From Pelodera strongyloides (taxonomy: Eukaryota; Nematoda; Chromadorea; Rhabditida; Rhabditidae): a stretch of DNA of 64,000 nucleotides. Each line of letters opens with the position of its first letter. The stretch's first letter is position 1. The translations under genes were made by a program, and so were the position numbers. Below the pieces are notes generated by a model that was given only the letters and a program-made list of their open reading frames with translations, had not been told where the DNA came from and did not search any database. Shown here piece after piece: positions 49,801 through 61,500 of this stretch. The DNA is taken from contig JAANDG010000189.1 of the NCBI GenBank assembly GCA_036852015.1, positions 1 through 64,000 on the forward strand. Direction: 5' to 3'.

Positions 49801-52800
49801 AGCATTTTGAGCAAATTACTTGGTTGCTACAAATATAAGATCGACGATTTGGCCTTATTGGGCACCTGGCCTGGCACCATGACGATGTGCCTTCACTACA
49901 ACGTTTTATAGTGCTGGTTGAACAGAATTCGAATTGCTGTGCAGTATCTTGCCTCTTGTCATTGTGGTTTAAGAGTAGAAATTTCAGGCGGTGTAACTTT
50001 TTTCTCTTGCTACTCTGTATGATTCTTCTGTTATATTATGTGTGATTGTAAATTTTTCCAACTCGATTTTGATTTTGGTTCGAATTGATAAATTGATTGC
50101 GTTTTGATAGTATTATGTTGTGGCGCATTCTTTCCTTCTTTTGTCCATTCTGGGAATAGTGTTAGCGAGTTTTTTTTTGTTTCCAGATTTCCAGTAAATT
50201 TTAGTTTGCTTGTCATCAGTAAGCGAGTAGAGTAAATCCGTGAGTTACGTGTTCTTTGATTGAAAGTTGAAAGTTAAATTTTTGACAATTGTTGAGATTT
50301 GCATTCTCCCCGTAACGAAATCCAATAATGGCTCTTTGTTCACTTTAATGTTCACACACGTTATGAGTTTAGTATCGAATTATTGCATTATTGAATATCT
50401 GATCAGAATTGTGGGGTCTCGTCTCTTTATAGACATTGGAGCAGTCTGAAGTTTCCATTGATTATCGATGTTATTCTGATTTGATGCATAGGGACACGTA
50501 GCCTTTCATATTTTCATGTCCTATGTTCATGTTTTATTTTGTGTAAGGTATTCCGCTAGCGCTGTATTCTTCTCATTAACTTTTCTATAGTAAATAGGTA
50601 TGAACGTCTGTACTTGTTATAGGGATATTTTATACTTACGGCTTCGCTGGGTATATTTTGTCATACTTCTGTAACATGAAGGCAACTACTTCTATATGAA
50701 ACCTGTATAATTTTAATATGAATACGGTTCCAGGTTTTCAATTTATTAGCTGGAGGACCGTATTATTATAGGGACCTTTTGTAATTCTTTCTTTTAAAAT
50801 CATGGCGTAATGGTCCTGACAGATGGTATGTGTGCATTAGATGTTTTCTATTTCTGCACTCTTTACTGTGGTGCGTGCGAAAATCCTCGTCTCGTAGAGT
50901 TTTTACTCTGCTTGCACTATTCCGTCTACGTCGACGTACTGTTTGACCCCCTTATGTTTGTACCAAAAGTGCACCCATACTTTCCAGTCTTCTTATGGAC
51001 AAATCAATGAAATGACGGAAGTTCATTCCCACAGATTTGCATATCAACTGACGTGTGCTTCTGTCTAGAAATATCCCGCACCTTGTATTTTCTTTGAAGA
51101 TAGCCGCAATTTTCGATCGTTTATGCAAATTTTTTCCTAAACATACTCGTGCTCTACAACTTTTGGTGTTAGTTTCGAATTTTTATTTTCTTTCTGCCTC
51201 GTATTTAAAATGTAGATTGTTGTGAATTGTGATTCGCGGATATGTTTGCAGTGTTGTGAATTCATTATAGGCAAAACATAGCGTTTATCGATTGCTGAGG
51301 CGTTTATTAGAATAGTGGGCTCCTTTTTTTCTTGACATCTTTTGATGAAACTTGAGCGAATTTCGCGATATTGCTAAAGACGTACTACGTACTTAGTTGA
51401 TACAAACCTATGCATCTGCATTCGTTTAGTGCAAGTAATGCCCATTTTCCCCAGGTTATGGTGGTTGGTGGTTCAGCTTAATGTACTGTACTAGCAAGCG
51501 GAAGCGTTTATTAGCGGAATGTAGTCAACTGTTTTTGTTTCCGTTTCCGCTGACAGTAATTTTCCGGAAGTAGGTGGAAGTGACCCCGTTCTCGTTTGTA
51601 CTTAGACACCCAGGTTCCGGAAAGGCATATGCAAATTAGGTTCCGTTTCCGGAATCGTCGGGTACTTAAATGAGGGCGATATCCGGCGGGGATCAGTCTG
51701 TCTTAATGATTATATCCGCACCTTGTCTTTTTTCCTTCTACGCTCTGCCCTGAGTCTACTCTTGAGTCTCATCCTAGAGTTCCTTATAATAAGTTATCTT
51801 TTGAAACTGCATCGGTGTTTGGTTCCTTTCATTATTACAACTCAAGCTTATCTGATTCCTTTTGCTTGCAGGTTGTTCATCGGAAGCCATGTGGTTCGTC
51901 AGCCGTGGAGCCGCCGTTATCGTCCGTATGCGTGGTCTTCCATACGATTGCACCGATCAACAAATTGTGAGTGACTTGTGTGAATACATCTGAAGATGTT
52001 AAAATCCATTTAAAGCGAAATACGGGCCGGTTTTTGAAACGCATAGTGAACAGCCGAATCCTTACGCCTTTATACTAATTTGCGCGAATTTATCTCGATT
52101 TTTTTTATTCTAATTTATGCTCATTTGCTTAAGCTGCACAATAATGCTGGTCTACTCGATGCGTTTCAAAAACCGGCCGGTATTTCGCTTTAAAGAGTTT
52201 TGCGTGCCTGAACGTCTCGCCTAAAAGTATTCAGTTCCTGGTCCTGGCCTCCGTTATTGAGCATCTGACTTCATAGATTGGTTGATGATTCTCCTCATTT
52301 CAGAAAGAGTTCTTCCATGCCGAGCCGAACAGTTGTGAAGTGATGGAGCAGGGAGTGATGTTCGTCACCCGACCCGATGGACGGCCCACTGGGGATGCAT
52401 TCGTCCAGTTTGCAGATGAGGAGAGCGGCACTAAGGTGAGCAAGTTTAACTTTCGAATCTGTCAAAGTATACTGTTTTATATCGATTCAACAAATCTTTC
52501 ATCGATTAGTATTGTCTCACATAGGAATTGCTTATTGAGAATGGCTGAAACATCTTGCTTTTGTACTCGGAGGTTAAGGTGATGCAATTTCAAGGATCTG
52601 TTGTCTATTGGTCCCTAACTTCCATCACTTTAGGCCTTGACCAAGCATCGACAGAGTATCGGAGCCCGGTATATTGAACTCTTCCGATCGACTGTGGCCG
52701 AGGTTAACCAGGTAAGGGATATTGGACTTGGCTACTATAAAGTTACAGTATGTTACATGTACATTATGGTACTGTGCATTGCTTACTGTACAGTGCGGTG

Positions 52801-54135
52801 GGATACTAAGTGTACAGTATGGAAAAGATGTTGATACCTCAGTATTAGTGATTGAACCTTTCTCCCATTTCATCGTAGTCGGTGGTATAAGCTTCTGACC
52901 GTCTTCTGCGCCTGGCTTTGTGATTTTTGTTTTACTGCAAAAAATTTCCGTGCTTTGCATGCCGAATTGCGTTTAGTAGCCTGACGTTGCTGCGATTTTT
53001 AAAACGCCCTCCTATTCGTTAGTTTGTTAATTCGTATAGCTGCGCGCGCGGGGATTTCAAACCAATAAACTGGTTTTTGCACAATATGTTTCAACATATT
53101 GTACCTAGTTCCTAGTTCAGTTTTCCCACATCCACGCCATCAACAACACTATAGGGTTTTTGTTTATGGGATAGTTCATTTAGTTCATTAATAATTTGGT
53201 TAGCTTCCTTTGGATCTCTTCTTTCTCTCCTTGGATTCTGAATAAATTTCGATGTGAACCACTGTGAGAGAGCATCATCCCCTGCTTTCCCCCCAACGAG
53301 ATTATACAAATGAGGCACCTCATTTTCTTTTCGTTTGGCATATCCCCTTTCCCCCTTTTCGTTCCTTCTCTTCATAAGCCAATACATATTCCTGAGTGGT
53401 ATTACATTCTAGTTTTTAATACCGGCAATCATTGTTTTGAGCCTGCGTATTTTCTAATAGTAAGCATTGATTGTTGTATCGGCATGATATTTATCCCGTT
53501 TGTTGTTTTAATACTTTAGTATTAAAGTAATATTATTTGTTTAGGTGATGAAGCGTTCCGCCGAGCAGAATCCCCCGGCCGCAGTGCGTCGTGACTGTGT
53601 CCGTCTTCGCGGTCTCCCCTATGAAGCGAGGGTTGAGCATGTGGTCGACTTCCTCGGTGATCACTCCCGTAACATTGTCTTCCAAGGAGTCCATATGGTC
53701 TTCAACGCTCAAGGTGAGGTTTTTCTGTAGTTTGTAATAGTGTATGGTTACGGTACTCTGTATACTGTACCATGGAACTATGTGTCGGTACTACGAAGCT
53801 ATGCATGCTTTGTGAGCTGAGCATTCCGCGCAGTGCGGTCAAAGGTCAAAGACTTACGTAGAGATTAGTTAATCCTCACTCCCAGGTAAGCTGTCAATTA
53901 TTGGATCATTCCAGTTTACTTACTGTGTGCCGCTCATCATTCGCGACGCTGAGAGCGCGGTACCATCGATTGGTTACTGTATGTAAGTGAAGGATTAGGC
54001 GGCGGGCTTCTTGTGGTAGTGAGTTGGGTTGGGGGTTTCTTGGTGCTTTAGTGTTTTCCCCTCCCTCTCCCTCCGTCTCTCTCTACCTCTCTCTTCTATC
54101 TTCTCTCTCTTCGCTCTCTCCCCTCTCTCTCTCCA

Positions 54136-54225
<90 letters not shown>

Positions 54226-55815
54226 AGCTGTATTCTGCCGCGCTTGCGACTAAACTTCACGTTTGCTGCGGGAAAACTTCTGCCTTTCACACGACTTCGC
54301 CTTCACTTCTCTTATTGGGAGTTTGAAGTAGACTATTGGATGGGACCCGTCGGTGTCTTGCCTTTGGGACGTCTAATGCTTGTATTGCTTTCCATATGTT
54401 GTAGTATGTGTTTTCGGTGGTAAAACTTTGTCTAGTATGAATTAGGTTTAGAGACTAAACTTATTTATCTTTGCTTACTCCTCTTACATCGGGACCTTTG
54501 TTATATTGGGATATTTGGTGTGGTTATCTTTCTTCGAATTCGAGGAAAGGCCTATTGCTTTATATACAGGTGTAGGGTAGGATGGGATGCCTGTGCGTGG
54601 GTATATTGATTCCTAAGCGGTGTTGTTATGAGTTCCCACCACTAATATGGGAAAGTTATCATCCTGTATACTGATTCCGCGTTCCATTGTTAGTGCACTC
54701 GGTGCCGGTGGTGTCGTTGGTTACTTGGTAATGGTATAATGGTGATCGTTATGGTACCCTTTTGTGTCGGTTTACCTTTTTATTCCCCTTGGAAACTGTC
54801 CCCGTTCAGGTCATCCTTCTGGTGAAGCATTCATCCAAATGAACTCGGAACAGGCGGCTTCTGCAGCTGCTGCCGGAGCCCACAACAAGTTTATGACAAT
54901 CGGCAAGAAGCAGAGGTATATAGAGGTAGGGTACAGAAGTACATTTAATCAGGGAAGTGTTTACAGGGAATAACAACCTAGTATTCTCGTTTCGACCCTT
55001 GCTAACTTCATTCCGCTGCATTGAGTAGTTCCGGAATTAAGAAGCATTCATCTAGTTTAGTATCTTTTACGATTGCCTTCTTAGGTGTTCCAATGCTCTC
55101 CCGAGGACATGCACCTTGTGATCGCTGCGCCGCAGCAACAGACAGCAGTTTCTGCTGCCCAACCCCTTGTCATGCCGCAGGTGCAGCAAAGGCTTCCAGC
55201 TGGATTCGCAGGTAGCCCTTTCAACAATATGGTGAACAATGTGTGACTCATCGTGTGTGTCGGTGTATGATCATTGTGGTTAAAAGTAGAAAACAATGTA
55301 TTATACTTGCAGCCGCCCCGTCAGCTATGCCTCTTCCGTTCGGAGCCATGTACTGGCCGTATCCGTCACCTCCGGTTTCGCCCAATATGATGCTTGCTAC
55401 TGGAGGACAGGTGAGCATCGAGAGAAAGAGAGGTAGAGAGAGAGGGAGAGAGAGAGGGAGAGAGAGCGAAAGCGATCGAAAGGGAGTGAGCGAAAGAGCA
55501 AGGGATGTGGTTAAGAGAGTGATGGATTTCTAAATGTTCCCCTTTCAGATCCTAGTCACGGGAGTCGGTCTCGGTGTGACTCCTCAAGACATTGCCAATC
55601 AGTTCACCACTCAGGATTCTCTGGTCGAGAGCGTGCAGATGCTCAGGTATGGTTTCATTTCCCATTGTGGCTGGATACTGTCACACTCTCTCCTCTATAT
55701 CTGCTTATCTGTCTCTGTCTCTCTCTATATCTCTTTCTCTCTCTCTCCTCTGCTCCTATGTCTCCTTCTCTCTCTCCTCTCTCTCTCTCTCCTTCTCTCT
55801 CCTCTATATCTCCTT

Positions 55816-55851
<36 letters not shown>

Positions 55852-56091
55852 CTCTCTTCTTACTAACTAAATATATTTATGCTGAATTGTTCCCTGTTCA
55901 GATGGCCCTCCACTGCTGCTACGGGTGAAGCTCTGGTCCGATTGAGACCTCTGGGAGATGTAAGCTCTGCCACTTCTGCCGCGGCTGCAATGTCCGCCGC
56001 CCCTCTGATGATCGATCCGTCGCAGCTCGCGGTCGCTGCCGCAGCTGGTCTCCCATCTATGGGACCCCTCTACCCCCTAATCCATACCTAG
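37882..56091 (+). CDS. sym-2: ESRP/fusilli-type RNA-binding splicing regulator (SYM-2-like)
   Basis: Exons: 37882-38073, 38206-38273, 38688-38985, 40949-41116, 41400-41553, 43653-43839 (or 43785-43839), 44453-44563, 44841-44963, 45601-45653, 51872-51966, 52304-52435, 52634-52711, 53545-53713, 54810-54925, 55085-55211, 55313-55410, 55549-55646 and 55902-56091 (TAG). Every junction is in phase; the product is 818 aa (774 with the short sixth exon). Family signatures are clear: [11 protein letters not shown] (RRM1, about 365-450), [11 protein letters not shown] (RRM2, about 467-550) with [12 protein letters not shown] and [20 protein letters not shown] (RRM3, about 571-655) with [10 protein letters not shown] and RYIEVFQCS, then MYWPYPSPP and a degenerate fourth RRM (ILVTGVGLG). 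ESRP proteins bind GU-rich RNA and control tissue-specific alternative splicing in the nucleus. The N-terminal ESRP region (LRQVLHP) is present. The extra Ser-rich N-terminus lacks family matches. The symbol is by family and unproven. Confidence 0.9.
38986..40948 (+). other. 2-kb intron of the ESRP gene
   Basis: Exons 38985 and 40949 join in phase 0, so no missing exon is required. Nothing else was recognised inside. Confidence 0.55.
41554..43652 (+). other. 2.1-kb intron of the ESRP gene
   Basis: Lies between phase-1 ends at 41553 and 43653. It contains short pyrimidine-rich patches (43440-43480) but no supported gene. Confidence 0.5.
45654..51871 (+). other. 6.2-kb intron of the ESRP gene
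   Basis: By far the longest intron in the window. It separates the end of RRM1 ([15 protein letters not shown]) from the RRM2 exon, and the phase-1 ends match. No nested gene with coherent exons was found on either strand. It holds a small foldback (48682-48804) and AT-rich sequence. Large introns at such positions often carry regulatory sequence; none was identified here. Confidence 0.6.
48682..48804. mobile_element. small foldback element in the ESRP intron
   Basis: About 123 bp. The ends AGGCCATATTCAC and GTGAATATGGCCT are exact inverted repeats, with weaker pairing further inward. AG precedes the left end and follows the right end. The size and structure suit a short non-autonomous DNA transposon. 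Confidence 0.55.
52010..52193. mobile_element. TTAA-flanked foldback element, family B copy 3 (intronic)
   Basis: This 184-bp element has TTAA at both ends and inverted GGCCGGTTTTTGAAACGCAT-like arms that match each other better than in the 6695 copy. It lies within the ESRP intron 51967-52303, 43 bp after the donor. Confidence 0.8.
54058..54221. repeat. (CT)n microsatellite in ESRP intron
   Basis: Pyrimidine-rich sequence that becomes a pure CT run of roughly 80 bp, in the intron 53714-54809. All the Ser/Leu-rich and Arg/Glu-rich frames over it are compositional. Confidence 0.95.
55417..55502. repeat. (GA)n-rich repeat in ESRP intron
   Basis: Imperfect GA-rich stretch in the short intron 55411-55548. 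Confidence 0.85.
55684..55858. repeat. (CT)n-rich repeat in the last ESRP intron
   Basis: Irregular CT/TCC-rich tract filling most of the intron 55647-55901, close to the final acceptor. Confidence 0.85.
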
Positions 56092-57496
56092 GTTCTGAAT
56101 CCGTAACATTAAAGTGGTATGACACATGTTTTTGAAATGTACCTGGACGACCATGTTCTCCATTCTGCGTGCCATGCCACTTTAACTCCCGGGTTTGCTA
56201 CTTCATCTCAGCCACCACATCAAAGCCTCTCTGCCTTTGTTGCATGTGATAGAATATGGAAGTTCATACTGATACTATAAACGATATGACTTCCATCTTG
56301 TTTGTGTTTTATTTTTATTGAGATTGAGATTGAGCGTCATTGAGCGATGATTTTTTCCAGCGTTGTGCTTGCTGACGAAATTGTCTCTCAATGTAAAAGA
56401 TCCGTGCGTTGCTTTCGTTTATGTAACACTAGCATTCCAAATTCTATTGTGTAAGCCTGTATTGTAGTGCCTTTTAGTACAGAGTACATGTTTCCTCCCT
56501 CACCCAGTAAGTGCATTTCCCAGATAATGTTTGTTCCCCGTTTTTTTTTTTGTTTCTCCCCAGTGAATTTTGTAAGATAGTTTATCTTTTTATCCTTTTT
56601 TTTCCACAATATCTTCCCAAAAGTATTACTCCATAGTCATTCCGTGCATTTCTTTTGTCTAATCTTTCTATTTCCCCCTGATTGTGAATAAGTGTGAATT
56701 TTGCTTTTTGTTTCCCTTTTGTAAGATATAATAAGTTCTTTTTAGTAGTAGACCACTCTTGGGTTGTGTTCACATTATGGGCACGTTTTCTCACAATTCT
56801 ATTGAGAATTTATTGTTTTACGAGTCTTTTTTGTTGTTTTGTTTTGAGAAATGGTTCTCCGTGGATAATTAGGGAGTCTAATTGCTTTTCCTTGTGGCAA
56901 TGACCTATTCCCACTGAGAATCCATCTTCTCGTATTTGCACCATTCTTTTGTAGATGTATGTAATTGCCACCAGCATGTATACCCTTTATGTACCCTCTA
57001 TGACATAATCATTGATCTAGTAATTGTATCCAATATATTGTTTTGTATTTCTAGAGATATTTCTTTATTGCATGCGCTTTTTTATTGTAGTATATAAGAA
57101 GTGTCTAAGTGCTCGGGCCCGTCTGTTGTGAATGGTAATTTGAGTTCTGATTCCGTTTTTATCAGATCTTTCATTTTTATTGTATTCCTTTTCTAAGAGG
57201 AACTTAACTTATTGCCAGGTTATTTTGGGAATGAGTTATTGTTTGTGAAGCGTTTTCCATATACTTTTTATCATTGAGATGGTACATATCTATAGGGAAT
57301 ATGTGAAACCGCTTTATATTTCTCCACCACCACAACGTATGTATGCTTTTCATAGCATAATTTCGTTCTTGTTTTTTGTTTGTTTTGTTTCCTTTACTGA
57401 CAATTATCCGTCAATTGGAATGTCCGGTTTCCGCTAATTAGCGATGTGCCGTGGCTATTGTTTTACGTGTCCGCGGGTTATGGACAAGCTTCTGCG
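56092..57496 (+). other. 3' untranslated and flanking sequence of the ESRP gene
   Basis: T-rich sequence following the stop. A variant poly(A) hexamer ATTAAA occurs at 56108-56113, and no canonical AATAAA was picked out nearby. A long U-rich 3' UTR is possible. No further gene is seen. Confidence 0.4.
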
Positions 57497-57565
57497 CAGG
57501 GTGGGAGTCGAACTAGCATCGCTTGGTGTTGTGTGAAGAGGGAATTTTACCACTGCGCCACCCTG
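57497..57565 (-). other. tRNA-like sequence, probably a tRNA pseudogene or SINE head
   Basis: On the minus strand a 7-bp acceptor-like stem (CAGGGTG with CACCCTG) encloses a perfect A box (TGGCGCAGTGG, 57550-57560) and a near-perfect B box (AGTTCGACTCC, 57504-57514). The D and T stems do not pair properly and no convincing anticodon arm can be drawn, so a functional tRNA is unlikely. GGACAAG and CTTGTCC flank it as an inverted pair. Confidence 0.5.
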
Positions 57566-57572
57566 ACCAGTA

Positions 57573-58316
57573 ACTTGTCCGTTGTGCACCCAGCATGACG
57601 TGTGTTTGTTTGTGATAATCAATTAATAATAAAATGTTTTGTTTGATTATTGTGCTGAGAGTATGCGGCGTTAGATGAGGTGCGCCCAGGAGTCGCCGCC
57701 CACTAGAATCAAAGTGTGCCCACGCAGCCACATGAATATGCAGAACACGGGAATATGGGTGTTCGCTTATGGCGCGTTAGCGCCTCACCTATTGTCGACC
57801 TTACAATTAGTGTCTTTCCTTGAGGAAGTCGGTGCGGCATGGTTTATGGATAGGGTTGTGCGGCTCACTCACGGCACACTGACACGTTTTCTTCAGTGTG
57901 TGGGCGTTCTTTGCGTCTGAGCTCCTTCCTGCTAAAGGACCAGGTAGTTTATAGAATTCACAAAGTCTTTGGAATGCAAGTTCCACATTAATGTGAGTTA
58001 AGTTTATATGCAGAAACGTATTTTTTCCTTGTAGCGCAAGCGTTTCTCGGAATTCTGATTAGCATAAATAATAGGCATTTAAAAGAGATCTGCCTACTCA
58101 TAACCGGTATTTCTCTAGTTAGATCCATTAGAAAAGGCCTAAAAAGGACCTAAACGTGGGTTTTTATTTGTACTTTATGGTCGCACTGCCAGTTAGAACT
58201 ATCGATGAATAACACGCTGCCCGCTAGGCTAGAGGCGCTGAAAGTTTGTAATCCGGAATTTGAACGACTATTCTAACACGACGACTATCCTGCTGCATAA
58301 TAAAGCAAATAAATTG
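57573..58316. other. noncoding, upstream of the MSP-domain gene
   Basis: No supported gene. It probably carries the promoter of the MSP-domain gene; no core motif could be assigned. Confidence 0.4.
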
Positions 58317-58366
58317 TGTTTCAGAACTCGATTCGTTTCACAACGTGTAATTGACGTAGGTGAACA
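58313..58366 (+). promoter_or_regulatory. 5' leader exon behind a strong acceptor (probable spliced-leader site)
   Basis: TTGTGTTTCAG ends at 58324 and is followed by a 42-base leader, then the ATG at 58367, which is itself immediately followed by a donor (GTGAGT at 58370). The first coding exon therefore contributes only the initiator methionine. Confidence 0.5.
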
Positions 58367-60025
58367 ATGGTGAGTGGTTTTAAATGAATTATTAGCAAAC
58401 CTAGAAAACTCACTAACAGTCATTGTTCTTGTAACGACTTTTTTTCATTGCTGTTTCTATTGGTACTGAAACTCGCCTAATATGTAAGTTATGTGCCCTA
58501 GTAAATGGAAGTTACAGGCAGCAGCTCCCGCCGCTATGACTCCCGCCGATGTGCAAGCTCTCTACCCGGGAATTGAACAGCCACTTTCCGATTTGGTTGG
58601 GAAAATACGTTTCGATCCGACGGAAAGTGTAAGTCGGAACGATCATTATAAGAAGGGGGGGGGGGGGGGTATTATGTGTCGGAGGAGAGTTACTCGTGAA
58701 CTGTTCTAGGTGACCTACAATCCGAATGAGGGGAAACAATTGGTGGATATGATTGTTCGAAACGAAAGTAGCAGACCGGTGATCTTCAAAATGAAGAGTA
58801 CGAAACCGTCGGTGTTCAAGATGAGACCCGTCTATTCCCTTGTTATGGGCGGAGAGAAGGTACTCTAGAATGTTTATGCGTTCAGTTACCTCTATGTCCG
58901 TCTTTATATGTTTAGCCTGGGATTTCTAGTTATCGCCTCCATTTTCGATTTTCTTTCAGAAAACGGTGAAGTTAGTCTTCAAGGGCTTCAAACTGGGTCG
59001 TCACCATGCCTCCAAGAAGGACCATTTCACTATTGTCTACAGTGTGGCGGCTGACGAAGGAGCCGAACCTGGCAAGCAGTGGAAAAGCCCTGCGAATAAG
59101 CCTGTAAGCTTTTACTACAGTCTTAGATTTAGGAAGTCCAGGTTCACGTCAATGTTGTGTGAGTCATCAACCGGTGGGCAGCCTAAAAACAAGGTGCCTA
59201 GAACTTTTCGGGTCCGCTGTCCGCCCAGACGAGTGACCTGCCCACTCGCTCGGGGCGTGCCATAGTGCTTACTTGGCACAACACTCATATGATTATCCAA
59301 ATGATCACTTGCAGTTGTAAAAAGTTCCGAATGTGTGTGTGTGTGTGTTTAGCACTTCGACAGGACTGGAATGTTCAAGAAAATTATCAAGATTCGCTAC
59401 GTGGGAATGAACGATCAGGAGAGAGACGTGCCCACGAATCGTAAATTATCGATTGCATATATATTTCATGATTGTTTAGCTATTGCTTTACTGGATACGG
59501 TACCCAAATGAGCACTCAAAAATCAATAACTCTTTCAATTAGCTGCAATTTAGCCGAATGGATTCACGAAGGCGCGAAACCGATGCCGACCTCTACTGAA
59601 CCGTCCACCAAATCATTCAAACCGAAGGATGATCCAATTATTTATTTGGTCTACAACAAGGTGAGCATTATTTCAGAAGGACCATGCGCACTACTAGTAG
59701 CTTTTGTGACAATGAGCATAAAAATTGGGGCCCATGATCTTCGGAAGCGGCGCAGGAGACTTGCTGAGCTCGCTCGGAACACTAAATCAAAATCAGATGC
59801 ATATTAACTAACCAGACTAAGCAACTGGGACCGAAATCCTGTCTGTGACGTTGCATGATCACTGAGTCGACAACCTTATTAGACTACGGTATCCAATTCT
59901 CCATGTTTTAGCAAGAAGAGGTGCAAGAGGAAGTTGACGAAGAAGAGAACGAGGACGACGACGATGAAGACGTCAAGTCCAAGGCCGCCCCTCCCGCCAA
60001 GAAGAAGAAGTCTAACGCAGTTTAA
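58367..60025 (+). CDS. MSP-domain protein with acidic/lysine-rich tail, 238 aa
   Basis: Exons: 58367-58369 (ATG only), 58518-58628, 58710-58859, 58960-59103, 59353-59440, 59554-59660 and 59912-60025 (TAA). All junctions are in phase. After an Ala/Pro-rich start, residues about 30-145 form an MSP-type immunoglobulin-like fold: KIRFDPTESVTYNPNEGKQL, IVRNESSRPVIFKMKSTKPS, then MRPVYSLVMGGEKKTVKLVF and DHFTIVYSV. Positions such as F-K-M-K-S-T-x-P are characteristic. The tail is strongly acidic (EEENEDDDDED) and then basic (AKKKKSNAV). Nematodes have many MSP-domain genes used in sperm motility and in other cytoplasmic roles. The tail is unlike sperm MSP, which is only about 127 aa, so this is one of the longer MSP-domain proteins, function unknown. 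Confidence 0.82.
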
Positions 60026-60070
60026 GCTCCTAGGGTCTAAGGCAGAGAGCCGCAGTTCAGTTGCTTCTGA

Positions 60071-60080
60071 AATAAATAAA
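60071..60080 (+). terminator. poly(A) signal of the MSP-domain gene
   Basis: Two overlapping AATAAA hexamers (60071-60076 and 60075-60080), 46 bp after the stop codon. Confidence 0.7.
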
Positions 60081-60737
60081 AAGCATTAGGAATTCACCCT
60101 TGAATGTCATACACTTGAGTAGAGTAAAGAAGAAGACCAGTTCATATATGGAGTATTCCGAGTTGCGATAAGCCCTTCTATGGGAAATTCTACAATATAT
60201 GACTTACTGCTGTAAAATGGTGTTTCTTCTGCCATGATATTGATATGGTCGTGGTTTTCTTTCGACAAGTCATTCATTAGCAAATTGGTTGAGTAAACTA
60301 TCGTGTTTTTTTGTCATTTAAAAAAATAGTGGTTCTTTTTCAGTGTGTTTTCAAAAATAGTGGTTTCTTCAAAATAGCAGTTCTTTATATAAGCAAATAA
60401 ATTCACTCCGGTACAATTTTGAAAACTGATCTTATAACCTCTATTCCCCCAAGAAAACCAAGGTTACCGGAACGTATCCACCATGTATTTGAAACTTTTA
60501 TGTCATTTTGCCTTCCTGTCGACTGATTCCATTGCCTAAAAATTCCTTACCAACTCACCAATATGCTGGGGATGAGAATTCGACTTGGCAAGTATTCTTA
60601 ACAAATACGGCACCGATTCTGCGCATAATCTTACTTAAACATTCATTAATTAACTTCTGCGACGCATACTATTCCCCAAAAGTACATTCGAGACTGCCAC
60701 GCCAGACTACTTATGTCGCAACTACACAGGAAAACGG
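60081..60737. other. noncoding, 3' of the MSP-domain gene
   Basis: AT-rich; no supported gene. Confidence 0.45.
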
Positions 60738-60982
60738 AAACACGAAAAAAACACGGGTTTTGTGAAAAAACACAACGAAAAACCCGAACATGCTCCAAAT
60801 AAACACCGATCACTGATAATCCGTGTTTTTTTCGACCAAGTTCCGTGTTTATTTGGTGTTTGCACCAAAAAAACACGGGTTTTTACTAAAATCTGAAAAA
60901 TAATACATAAGAAAATCGTCGATTATGTTCGAAAAAAACACGGATCATGAGCGGGTTTTTCGATGATCATGTTCCGTGTTTT
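60738..60982. repeat. cluster of inverted AAAAACACGG motifs
   Basis: Several copies of AAAAACACGG and its complement CCGTGTTTTT occur within 245 bp (near 60747, 60820, 60850, 60870, 60935 and 60972), with GATCATG-type pairs between them. The stretch can fold into more than one hairpin. It may be a decayed foldback transposon. Confidence 0.5.
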
Positions 60983-61500
60983 CCATTTCCTAGGTAGGGT
61001 GCTCTCATATAATCGCCGCGGCCAGCTTTAATGTGCCAACGTGTCGCGGCGTACTGGGAGCAGAGATACTACATAGGCTACGTTACGATAGCACCTTGCT
61101 TGTTGTACAGTGCCCATTAGCAAAGAGTCACAAACGAATGCTGTGTTACGAGTAATATGGAAATGAACAGTAGATGCCAGCTCCTAGCAATATAATGGAA
61201 ACAAAATAGGATGAATAAGTATAGAAATGGAAAGTAGCGCAGAAAACTGGCTAAATTACGAACATTTGGATATGCCACCTCAAATTAGAATACAAAAGAA
61301 CCGCGAAAGTAGAGAAAAACAATACACGCACTGAACAATAAGTGGGAGTAATCCCCCAGTTAACAAGCACATCAGGTAGCAATTCAGCATAGGCCGAATG
61401 GTAGTCTTCTAGGGGAGTTACCGCGCGGTAGACAAAGTACCAAATGGCCAGTAACACACATGTGTGACGCCAATACCGACAGAACGTAGCGGTACAAATA
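60983..61500. other. noncoding, nothing recognised
   Basis: No supported gene or RNA; only short open frames without splice context. Confidence 0.4.

Noticed and set aside
54024..54326. 100-codon Leu/Ser frame and a matching Arg/Glu frame on the other strand
   Set aside because: Translation of a CT/GA microsatellite inside an ESRP intron.
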